Assembly (NCBI RefSeq): GCF_000340215.1
Contig: NW_006921539.1
Span: 2,471 to 66,470 of the forward strand
Source: Pseudocercospora fijiensis CIRAD86
Taxonomy: Eukaryota; Ascomycota; Dothideomycetes; Mycosphaerellales; Mycosphaerellaceae
Direction: 5' to 3'
Length of the DNA: 64,000 nucleotides
Numbering within the stretch: position 1 is the stretch's first letter; the number at the start of each line of letters is the position of its first letter. Below are positions 24,535 to 34,560 of the stretch, piece after piece. The translations under genes and the position numbers were made by a program. The notes under the pieces were generated by a model. It made no database searches, was not told where the DNA came from, and saw only the letters and a program-made list of their open reading frames with translations.

Positions 24535-25215
24535 GCTAACTAGGCGACCTAGGCGTCCTAGGCGACCTAGGCGTCCTAGGCGTCCTAGGTATACTAGGCG
24601 TCCTAGGCGTACTAGGCGTCCTAGGCGACCTAGGCGACCTAGGCGACCTACTACTAAAGCAACTTAAATCCGATATTACTTTATAGTATAGCGGCTAGCT
24701 TATAGGACTTGTCGGTACTTTCTAAGTAGCTACTATAATAGAAGGGGGCGATAGCGAGCTATATCTCGAATATAATATCTCGAAGGCGTAGCCCTATCTT
24801 AAATATAATATCTAAAATACGATGTCTAAAATACGATATCTCGAACCGCGATAGCGAGCCGTATTTCGAACGCGATATCTTAAAGGCGATAGCGAGCGAT
24901 ATCTCGAACGCGATATCTCGAACGCGATAGCGAGCGACATCTCGAATACGATATCTCGGATACGATATCTTAAACGCGATAGCGAGCGATATCTCGAATA
25001 CGATATCTTAGATACGATATCTTAAACGCGACGTCTCGTAGGCGAGAGCGGAAATCTCGAATGCGACGTCTCGTAGGCGATAGCGGATATCTTAAACGCG
25101 ATATCTCGAAGGCGATAGCGAGCTATATCTCGAACGCGATATCTCGCCGTATCTCGAACGCGACGTCTCGTAAGCGATAGCGAGCTATATCTCGAACGCG
25201 AGCTATATACTAAAC
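24535..25215. repeat. 10-bp CTAGGCGWCC array and a GCGATAGCGAGC minisatellite
   Basis: About a dozen CTAGGCGACC/CTAGGCGTCC units lie at 24537-24650. At about 24740-25215 are irregular units built from CGCGATATCTCGAA and GCGATAGCGAGCTATATC. The second family is related to the minisatellite left of the LINE. No gene is seen in 24425-25230. Confidence 0.85.
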
Positions 25216-25589
25216 GTATTCGCGTATAGCTATAGACAATTTTTAACTAACTAGCTATTATATATATATATTAGATACTTTAATACTATATTAGTAGAGG
25301 GAGAAACTTTTAGTATATACCTAAACTTTCGCCGATATAGACAATATATATGTTTTTTAAAATAGATACTTTAATACTACGTTAGTATAGGAAGAGACTT
25401 TAGGTATATATCTAAACTTTTATTACTATAGACGCATTTCCGCCCTAAGCTACTAACTAGTAGATATATATATATATAATATAGGAGAGGAGAGATATCT
25501 ACTACTACGAACTAGCTTTAACTATATTACCGATAACTATATTACCGAATGCTCTACTACTTATTAAATAGGTTCTTACCTTGCTTCTA

Positions 25590-26516
25590 GTAACTACTGC
25601 CCGATAGATCCTATAGGTAATCGTACGCCCGAACTCGCTTCTATATACTTAACCGATCGAATCTAGCTATAAACGCTATCTCGCTAGCCGCCCGGGTACT
25701 ATTAGGTACGGGTAGCGAACTAGGCAGGTTTATAATAATAAACTTGTTACGTAGACCTCTAGTATTCGAGATAGTAGTAGCGATCTCCTAAGCGGTCGGC
25801 TTTAGGGATCCGGATAAGGGAGTAGGTAGAGGAGTAGGTAGTATATCTAAGCGATTAGTAAGTTCGCTATTACTTAAAGATAGCGAAGGATTACGTAGTA
25901 GATTATCGTTAACACTTAGAGACAGCGAAGGATTACGTAGTAGATTATCGTTAACCGTAGCTAGCCGTAGGCTCGGAGGTAGAGGAAGTAGTAGATCGCT
26001 ATTTACCGTACCTAGGGGTAGGGGAGGTAGAGGTAGCGATAGAGATAGTAGAGGACTATCTAGTAGCGGTAGTAATATATAAGCTTTCTTCTACGCTACG
26101 GCTACCTTCTCCGCCTAGCGCTCCTTAAATACTATTAGTTAATCCTCGTAGTCCTCCTACTCTCTAATAAGGCTCTAAAGCTCGCGTAGACTCTTTCGAA
26201 CCTTAGCGCGGGCTAGGTCGGTCGCCTTTATAGCGTTTAGTTTCTAGTTTACCGCGGTAACTAATTCGTTCTACTTACTATTAATAATGCTATTCTTAAC
26301 CTCCTCGCCGAGGGATAATAGGTTAGGCTTCTAGGGCGGCTACTCTTCGTTATCTTCTATAGGAGGGGTAGTCTATATTAGGGAGAATAGAGGTCTCTCT
26401 TATCGAAGCTATAGAGGGACTGCTATACTATCCTACTCTACTATATAGGTAAGGCCGTTAAGGATATAGTCGGATAGCGAGTCGACCTAGCGGTAGAACT
26501 AGGATACGATATCTAT
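25590..26516 (-). pseudogene. About 300-codon ORF with probable coiled coil, unknown function
   Basis: Ancestral start probably ATG, now ATA (complement of 26514-26516), reading I-D-I-V-S. The middle part is charged and rich in Glu, Lys, Leu and Ala (residues about 100-160: AxxKVRKSLREL and following), suggesting a coiled coil. The C-terminal third is Leu/Pro/Ser-rich and includes a 14-residue tandem duplication. It lies directly downstream of the SNF2 gene on the same strand with a foldback between them. No family recognised; stops are RIP-type. The far end is uncertain, perhaps at 25590-25690. Confidence 0.5.
25872..25955 (-). repeat. 42-bp tandem duplication
   Basis: AGCGAAGGATTACGTAGTAG occurs at 25882 and 25924. 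It encodes a repeated V-N-D-N-L-L-R-N-P-S-L-S-L-S segment in the minus-strand ORF, so it is in phase. Confidence 0.85.
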
Positions 26517-26554
26517 AATTATTATTAGTATTAACTTAGAAACATTTAGAAGAA

Positions 26555-26612
26555 ACTTTAGGTATATACCTAAAGAGTGTAATAATAGGTATACGCCTAA
26601 AGTTTTAATAGT
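26555..26612. repeat. Foldback element between two ORFs
   Basis: GAAACTTTAGGTATATACC and the inverse TAGGTATACGCCTAAAGTTT flank about 15 bases. It sits in the gap between the coiled-coil ORF and the SNF2 gene. Confidence 0.85.
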
Positions 26613-27733
26613 AGAATATACCGGTTCTACTTAAGTACGCTAGCTTTGCGGTATCTATACGCGTAAGCTAGTCGGCGTAATGCTATACGAGTCTATTAAC
26701 CTTATCTTAGTCGACAACTAAGGGCCTAGTCTTATACTAGAGGTACTAGCGGTCCTCGACGTGCTTAGCGACTAGCTTAACGTTAAGCTTATCTACTTCG
26801 GCGGGGTCTAGGTCCTCGTTAACGAGATTAGGGTAGTTATCTAGGTTGCTCTTCTCCTAGACCTATCCGATAACCTTACGGGCAACCGCGCTACTATATA
26901 CTAAACCGTATAGCGTCTCGTTAGGCAATAGGTTCTTCGCTATAGGATCCTTAATATCGTACTAAGAGACGTTAGTACGAGGGGAGCGTACGCTATATAT
27001 AGTACGTAGTAGGGCGTCGGCTATAACCGTATAGATACGCGTCTCGATAGACTCTCGAACGAGACTAGTTAGCGCCTCCGCGGCGTCGTTCTCGCGCTGT
27101 TTAGTATTATTATTTTAGAATAGATAGTCTTATATAATAACCTCTATATCTTCTAGGCTAAGGGTATAGGTAGAGCGAATCTACTTAAGGAACCGTACTT
27201 CGTATTTGTACTATAAGGCCTAATCGATAGTTTCGTTAACATTTAAGATATAGACCGTTACTAGGTATTCTTAGCCTATATAGTAAAGTCGACCGCTAGC
27301 TTAAAGCTTAATACGGAACGAGATAGCGTCGAGTATAACTATATAGCAAGCTACCTTCTAGTAGTTAGCGGACTCGGCGCCTATACGCGACGATATAATT
27401 ATAACACGAACGTTAGGGTCGTTTAGGAAAGCGCGCTCGGCTAAGACGCGGCTACGATTACTAATACTAGCGCGGATTATAATATATTCGATCTAGAGTA
27501 GGCCGTATATAGCCTCGATAATTAAGAGAGAGATAGGTTCGTAGGCCTAGACTACGAGTTTTAGCAACTAGATAAGTACGACGTTACGGAAGATCTCTAG
27601 AAAGGTATAATACTTCGGCGATAGGCGGTAGAGGAAGTTAAAGTAGCTAAATCGATCGGAGGGCGGTAGCGTCTAGAGGTTACCCTTAAGCGATATATAA
27701 ATGTATATAAAAGGGTCGATAGAGCTATTAGTC

Positions 27734-27833
27734 CTATAATAAAAGGTTAGTAATATCCAAATTATAGAAACTTTAGGTATATACCTAAACTATAGCTAAA
27801 AAAGGTATATACCTAAAGTTTTAGAAAACTTAT
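27734..27833 (-). other. 100-nt intron of SNF2 gene formed largely by a foldback
   Basis: The acceptor TATTATAG with upstream TACTAAC branch site is clear on the minus strand. The donor now reads ATAAGTTTTC, expected from GTAAGTTTTC by TpG to TpA. Most of the intron is the inverted pair AACTTTAGGTATATACC / GGTATATACCTAAAGTTT. Conserved helicase frame resumes on both sides. Confidence 0.65.
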
Positions 27834-29253
27834 AGTAAGTTAATAAGCTTAGTACTCGTATCTAAGCGGCGTCTTAGTATAACCGAGCTAATAGGGTTAT
27901 TAGAGGTTAGTATAAGCTAACGGCGTAGGCTAGTAGCGTAACCGGTCTTATCGTCTTCGTCTATAGTATAGAGACGCTTAGTCTCTACTATATTAGTAAA
28001 CTACCTATAGGCTATATTATAGATCGTATAGCTAGTATCGTCTATACGAATCTCGATATTATAGAAGTATATAGGTAGGATATCGGCGCCGATACGACAG
28101 TCGACGCTATTCGCTATAAGTATTTAGCCCTTAATATAGCGGATTTAGACTAGACCTAGAAGTAGTAGTATTACGAAGCCGATATTAGCCGTACTACCTA
28201 TCGCCTTATAGATCGCTTTAGAATAGAGCGCGGCTAAGTAGTACCGGTTAAGTAGGAGATTCGGGCAGCCCGTAAGCCTATATAGGGTATCTAGAATCTT
28301 GCTCTAGTTACGGTCGTAGAGTATCTCGAACTTATAAGATAGACGTCTATATTCCTTAACGTCTAGGCTATTCTTCTTAATACTAGAACCTAAATCTAGG
28401 AGGTTCTTAACTTAGCGCTAACTAAAGCGGACAATCGATACTATATTATATACGTAGTTATAAATAACCGTAGCCGAGATAATAGCTATACTATTCTACG
28501 GACGTAACTTATATAGTACGTTAGTCTAGTTTGCCTTAGGGTTGCCTACTATATAACCCTCGTCGGCCGCGATAAGAGAGAACGAGTCTTCTAGGATAAG
28601 TAGGACGTTTAATATTATAAGCTCCGCCTACTAGAGGTTAGTAAGCGTAGTACCTCTGTCCTCGTCGTCTAAGATATCGCCCGCTTAGCTATCGGCGTCC
28701 TTATTATCTTCGTTATAAGCTATAGTGCGCTTCTTAGAGACCCTAACGGTCTGTCCGACCTCGAGGATCTGTCTAAGTAGTACTTAGTAGGTAGTAAGTA
28801 CTAGATTTCGCGATGTTTGTTTATTATCGCCGCTCTAGGAGGCTAACTAACTCTTTAGAGCCTCGAGGTTCGTAGGGATAGGTATAGACTCGGCAAACTA
28901 ATTATCTCGCTAATTCTTCTTAATACCGAGTAAATAGAACGTATATATATAGATATACTTAGAACGGTTACTATCTAGATCGTAGAAGTATATACCGGCA
29001 TTAGTAAGCTAAGCCGTAAGACTATTCGGTAGGCAGACGATAATTAGTAGGCGGTGCTTAGAGCGTAGACTAAGAGTCGATATAGCTAAGCGTATAGATG
29101 CTTTACGATTAAATGCCTCGTCGCTCGCTTATATCTTCTCGATAACATCTCGCTTCTTAGGCGCTTAGTTAGGGGGAAACTAGTCGCGATAGGCTTCTAG
29201 GTACTTCGTAGTAGCTATATTTATTACGACGCTTATACGGGTACGGACCTTAT

Positions 29254-29417
29254 CTATATATAAGAAGTTAGTAAAAGTTTCGTAGGTAGGAAGGAACTTT
29301 AGGTATATACCTAAAGATTATAACGATCGGAAATAATAAAACTTTAGGTACGTACCTAAATCTCGTAAGAATAGGTACGTACCTAAAGTTTTATAATAAA
29401 TCGTAGGGAAAACTTAC
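29254..29417 (-). other. 164-nt intron of SNF2 gene containing foldbacks
   Basis: Donor GTAAGTTTTC (complement of 29408-29417), branch-like TTTTACTAAC and acceptor TTCTTATATATAG are all intact. Inside are three AACTTTAGGT arms forming alternative hairpins. It lies shortly after Walker A. Confidence 0.75.
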
Positions 29418-30965
29418 TATCGTAGACCTTAATCTAGCGGGTAGTCTCTTTCGCTATTTCGTAGATCGTTACGAGGACCTAAATAGTCTTACCGAGGCTA
29501 ACGTCGTCGCCTATAATAGCGAACCGAGCAAAAGAGAGTATTATACGCTTAAGGTACGTAGTACTAGATACCTACTAAGGCTACAAGCTTAGCCCGTAGT
29601 ATATAGCCTTAAATCCTAACTTAGTAAAGCCGTCTAGTACGCTTAACGTTTCGGGTATAACGCCGAGCGTAGCGTAGGCGTCCTCGAACGTAGGTGCCTT
29701 AGCGCTCTTCTAGTTTATAGCGGAGTTAATAAGCGTAAACATCTTACTATCGATAACTAGGGTACTATCGGTATTATAGGCGCTAGTACGCTTATTATTA
29801 GTGTCTTCGGCGTACCGCTATTAAAAGGCTTATACGTCGCTTACGTTAACCTTAGGTATTACGGTATCGAACCCTAGGCGCTCGATCTTAGTAGGATCGC
29901 TAAATAGCTATAGATACAGACGTACGCTACCGGTAGTATTAATAATGTTGTTAATATAGGTAATACGCGCCTCGTTATTAGCAAAGTTATCTAGGCGTAG
30001 GCTAGTCCCTAGATTTATATTACCGCGCTTAGACAAAATGTCGAAGGTCTTAAGCGTAGTATCCGGGTCGGTATTAGCTTATATACGCCGTATCTCCGTA
30101 GTAGTAGATCTATCGTAGAGACCCTTCTTAGCGAGGTCTAGTAACTACTCTATAATATTGCCTATACGCTCGTCCTACTCCTTAGTATTTACTCGGCTAG
30201 CTTTCGGGTTAATATAGACTAGGGTAGTAGTAGTAGCGATGCGGGAGATCTTTATCGGCTCGAGTAATAGGTTAACCGCGTTATTATTATTATTCTTATT
30301 CTTTATCTTATTATATAGGTATAAGAGTAGCAGTCCTCGATAGAGGTCTTCTCCGTAAATATCTAGCTCTAGGACTAGGTAGACTAGCTAGAGAGCAGGT
30401 CTATAAAGCGTAGTAGGAGTGCCTATAAAGAACATAAGAATATACGCTAGATCTAGCCGATCGATTATAGGATCGAGGGAGTCTAGAATAACCTTTATCT
30501 TCTATACGGCGCGGATATAGATAAAGGCTATACGCTTTAGGTTGCCCTTAACGGTATCGGGATAGCGCGGGCCGGAAAGGGCGCGATCTACGACGTCGTC
30601 GTCCTCCGCGATTATACTCTTAACCTTAATCTAGCCTTTAGTAAAGCTAGAGATAGTCCTAAGGATCTCATTTAGCGTAAGCTAGAGTCGGTAGCTCTAC
30701 TAGTTACCGTTATCTTTCTCGTCGATATCTATCTTATCGACGTCGTTATTAGGGTCTTACTCTACTATATCGTCTAAACCTTAGGCGTCTTCGCTATCGC
30801 TAACGTATTCTAATAAAACGGGCTGTTTGCCCTTACGCTTAGTCGGTCTAGCCTTGCGGCGAATGCCCGCTAGGGGTCTAGCGTACTTAGCTAACGCGCT
30901 CTCGTATTTACTAAATGTTCGCTATAATAACTTAGTACTATTCTAAAGATGAGAATTAAGAATAT

Positions 30966-31165
30966 AGAAACTTTAGGCGTATATCTAAATTATAAACCTT
31001 CGAAGAAACTTTAGGTACGCACCTATTTAATACGTAGAATAGGTATATACCTAAAGTTTTATCTTTAGAGTTAACTTAAGGCGTATACCTAAATCGTAGT
31101 GTTTTAAGGAAACTTTAGGTACGTACCTATTTAACGCGCAGAATAGGTGCATACCTAAAGTTTTA
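30966..31165. repeat. Two foldback elements upstream of the SNF2 gene
   Basis: Same organisation as at 2926-3118: arm, AT spacer (TTAATACGTAGAA or TTAACGCGCAGAA), inverse arm, twice in succession. Confidence 0.8.
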
Positions 31166-31229
31166 TCTTTTAAGTAGAATCGATATAACGGTAAAGGAAA
31201 AAAAGAATAAAAAAAAGGGGGTATACTTA

Positions 31230-31740
31230 GGCCTATTATACTTACGACGCGATGTAAGTAGAAATACTTAAACGCTAGCTCGAGCTTCGTTATTATACGT
31301 ACGAACTAGTCGCCAACTAGGATCTCTATAGCTCCTACGGTAGTCTCGTTCTTAATAGATCTAGAGGAGTAGGCGGCTATATAGACACCTTAACTATAGG
31401 ATAGGGCCGTTACTACGCCGCGGGTCTTGTCTATAATAGCCTTAAAGCTATTAACGCGACCTTCCTTAAACCTCTGCTCGGCTAGGTTAAGCTTATCTTA
31501 GTCTATCTCTATACCGATAGTCTTATCCTACTTAGCTTTAGTTAACTTCTTAGGCGTGTTAGCGGTCTTAGCCTTCTTTACTAGCGATTCTTTCGGGGAA
31601 GGATCGCCGAGGCTAAGTAGTAGGGTATACTGCTTCTTAGTAGTAGACGTCGGGGTTTAGGGCGGGTCGCTTAGCGGACTAGTACCTAATTTGCGCTTAC
31701 GCGCGCTAGGGATAAGTAGGGAACTTATAGCTACAGTTTT
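31230..31740 (-). pseudogene. Small basic ORF of unknown function (copy 2)
   Basis: About 175 codons, with Lys-rich clusters (VKKAKTANTPKKLTKAK) in the N-terminal half and a hydrophobic, Leu/Ile/Val-rich C-terminus that may be partly RIP-derived. Stops occur at five or six expected Trp/Gln codons. It is on the same strand as the SNF2 gene but upstream of it, and back-to-back with the plus-strand ORF at 32140. No domain recognised. Confidence 0.5.
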
Positions 31741-31796
31741 TTCGCGATTATAGTAATGTGTTTCTTTCGAAAATAGTTTAACTATTAGTATTTTTA

Positions 31797-32076
31797 AAGA
31801 AACTTTAGGTATGCACCTATTCTAGTACTAGTAATAGTAAGTGCTACGGAAGGTTAATATTAATATTTAAGTTAAGAAGAGGGAGCAGGTTTATAAAAGA
31901 AGAAAAGTTGTATTACGTACGGACTACGTGTTTGCCGCTAGCGGTATATCCCGTATCTAATAGCGATATTTGCTTTTAACGCTTACCTATACTAGTATTA
32001 GGTAATAGCCTATAAGGTTATATAAGGTTATATAAGGTATAACGTAAGGAAATTTTAGGTACGCACCTAAAGTTCT
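31797..32076. repeat. Foldback half-sites in the divergent intergenic stretch
   Basis: GAAACTTTAGGTATGCACC at about 31799 and TTAGGTACGCACCTAAAGTT at about 32054 lie on either side of a probable divergent promoter region. No gene is seen. Confidence 0.65.
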
Positions 32077-32139
32077 ATTAAACGCTTATTATTGCTGCTT
32101 ACTATAACAACCTTATACTACTATCTAATTAAGGCGAGG

Positions 32140-33723
32140 ATGTTATTCTCCGAACTGTCGATCGAGCTAAAGGATTAAATCCTACGCTACCTAGTAAACG
32201 TTAGGTATAGAGACTGTAAAGTCTAGGTTGCTTATAACTATAGCATAGATAGGGAGTAGTAGATATAATATAAGCGCTAGCCGGCGGGGTTCGGTATCGA
32301 CAGTTAGACTCGAACTATCGCGTAGGATTAGATATATACGGCGGTCCTAGTCGCTCTCTATATTAACGGTAGTCCCGAATTGCGACCCTTATTATATATG
32401 CCTATACTTACTAACTATAGCGACGAAGCGGTTCGGATAGTAATAGCGAGTATGCGGCCTAGTCTCCGGTTTAGCGAGGTCGTAATTAAGACGAAGTCGG
32501 ATCCTCCTTTACCTATTAAGAAGCGCAAACGCTACTTCTCGTTGTTGCCGGTACGGAGTTTAACGATATATATCCGTATACTCTCGATTATATAGGGTAG
32601 TTACTTACTACCTTATTGTCCTTAGCGGCTAGCGCCGACGTCCGAGAACATACTATAGGAGACGTCTTATAAGGTATTAATTAATGCGAGTAGCTATAAT
32701 AATAGTAGGCCTAGTATAATAGTACAATTGTTAGCCGTATTTAGACCGCTATATAGTCTCGGGAATAACCTTTACCTATGCGATAGAGAATGTAGTTAAA
32801 GGAGGCTCGACGAATATATTAACTTAAGCTCGGAGAGTATACTAAGGTAGTAGTCGCGATCTATATACGACTAATTGCTGTTCGTTAAGCACCTAGTAGA
32901 CAACCTCTACTTAAGTTATTGTAATGTATTCTTCGGGTATCGTAGCTCGGCGTTAGTATCTCTACGACTCTACGACGTCGCCCTCGTATATTTCCGGTTT
33001 ATATAGACCTTACGTTCTAGACTCTAGGATATGCGAGATAAGGATCGGCGGTAGTTAAAAGACGTATAGTAAAGTGCGGATAGATTAGCGGTATATACTA
33101 GATTTTACTTAATATCGGTCGCACTTATATACGGCGGTTTTATATATAATGTTCTAGTTTCTCGCGCGGCGTAGCTACGGTCGCCGGATTGTAGGAAGCA
33201 CTAGTATTTATATTAGATTGTTACCGATCTAGGTAATAAGAATAAAGGTGTATTTAGCCTTAAGCGTTATACTTAGTATAGACTCGATAAGAAAACTTAG
33301 CTATCGATATAGTATCGCTTCTTAGTTTATTACTATCTACCGGACTTTAACGTTACGATAGCGGATATTAAGGCGCTTCGCTATAACCTTAAACTACTAT
33401 ATAGCGAGATAGAGTATAAGATCGGAATCGGGGTATTTAACCTCGAAGGTAACGTTAAAGTCTTAGGAACGATTATATATTAGTAGCGCTATAGCATCGC
33501 CTACCTAGCGAACGATATAGTAGACATAACTCTAATCGAACTTCTAAAGGGGGAGGAGGCGTACGATAACGATATTACGCTCGTCGTACTATAGCGACTA
33601 AGTATAGCGAAGGAACGCGAGCTACTAGTAATAGAAGAGGGTACGGCTACTCTACATAAAGTATCGATAGAGGAAGAGAACCCGACGCTACTTAAAGGTA
33701 ATGTTCTTAGATTAGGTATATAA
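32140..33723 (+). pseudogene. 528-codon ORF, possible F-box-type protein (copy 2)
   Basis: ATG at 32140-32142 is preserved and the frame closes with TAA at 33721-33723, exactly 528 codons. The longest uninterrupted piece is 32380-32595. Interruptions are TAG/TAA at probable Trp/Gln codons, for example in D-R-E-W and W-R-Y contexts. The N-terminus resembles an F-box; a basic patch (PIKKRKRYF) is near residue 130; the C-terminus is acidic. Length fits fungal F-box proteins of about 450-600 residues, but no C-terminal domain is recognised, so the family call is tentative. Confidence 0.62.
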
Positions 33724-33859
33724 TACTACGATTATAGAAACAGTCTCCGTAACATTGAATTATATAAATAATTATATAAGCATATAAATAAGTAACAACG
33801 TCTTTATTTAATTAATTATAGTCCTTCTAGCTTATATAACTACGTAATAATTTCGTTAC

Positions 33860-34330
33860 TTAAGTAGTTAACTATATAAAGAATTTAGGGCCTATTAAGT
33901 AAAGTTAGTCTACCTCGTTATCGTCCTCGATAACTCTATAGTATATATAAGGGTTAAGAGCTATAGTAATCTATATATTAAGTAGATAGTATAATAGAAT
34001 ATCTAGCGGTGTTCTACAGCTCCGAGTAAATATAGATCGCTATATATAGTAGTAGAGAACGCCTCTTCCGAGATGCTAATTTCCGACTTTATAGGTCGAG
34101 ATTTCTACCTATACTACGAGGCTCTATCTCTAATAGTATAGTATAGCTTCCGGATAAAGAGAGGTTAGTACTATATAGCAATTTTGTTATTCTAAGTATA
34201 TAGAACAATAATAGTATAATAGAATCCTATTATTCTCGACGCTAGTCTAGCAAAGTCGACAAAGCAATAAACCTAGATTATACGCTATTACATATAATAG
34301 GCTATCTGTTTATTTAGTAGTACGCTAGTC
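33860..34330 (-). pseudogene. Small ORF of unknown function (copy 2)
   Basis: A minus-strand frame of about 155 codons with RIP-type stops only, converging with the 528-codon ORF. The readable core SEISISEEAFSTTIYSDLY is conserved in copy 1. No family recognised. Confidence 0.3.
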
Positions 34331-34433
34331 GCTCGCTATTCAATCTTATTTAAGCGCTATCTACTTAGTTAACCGGCCTATATCTACTTATTTAACTATA
34401 CGATTAAATGTTATAGAGACTATACGTAAATAA

Positions 34434-34548
34434 AGGAACTTTAAGTATATACCTATTCTACATATTAAATAGGTACGTACCTAAAGTTTCTTTATTTATA
34501 TACACTTATTGTATAACTACGGTTTTAGGCGTACGCCCGAAGTTTTTG
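34434..34548. repeat. Foldback element plus a diverged arm
   Basis: Counterpart of 6384-6500, with the arms CTTTAAGTATATACC and GGTACGTACCTAAAGTTT; the left arm has an extra transition. It lies immediately before the long ORF. Confidence 0.7.
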
Positions 34549-34560
34549 CTATTATCGGCG

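Larger units (their letters stand above)
26640..30940 (-). pseudogene. SNF2-family DNA-dependent ATPase, RIP-degraded
   Basis: Large gene of roughly 1300 codons. From the N-terminus: about 450 residues of acidic/basic linker with no recognised domain; Walker A D-D-V-S-L-G-K-T at 29485-29508; motif Ia-like P-I-I-V/L-I-I-V-C-L-P near 29000; motif II D-E-G-Y (family DEGH/DEAH) at 28553-28564; S-A-T of motif III shortly after; and the C-terminal lobe with I-G-A-E-S-A-N and A-S-G-R-L...G-x-E-x-L-V-T-V between about 27420 and 27250 (motifs V and VI). This order is diagnostic of SNF2/Rad54-like remodelling ATPases. Two introns with splice signals are visible. Stops are TAG/TAA at Trp/Gln. Lineage within SNF2 is not assigned. 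Confidence 0.8.

Noticed and set aside
32380..32595. 71-codon frame as an independent gene
   Set aside because: It is an internal stop-free piece of the 528-codon pseudogene at 32140-33723.
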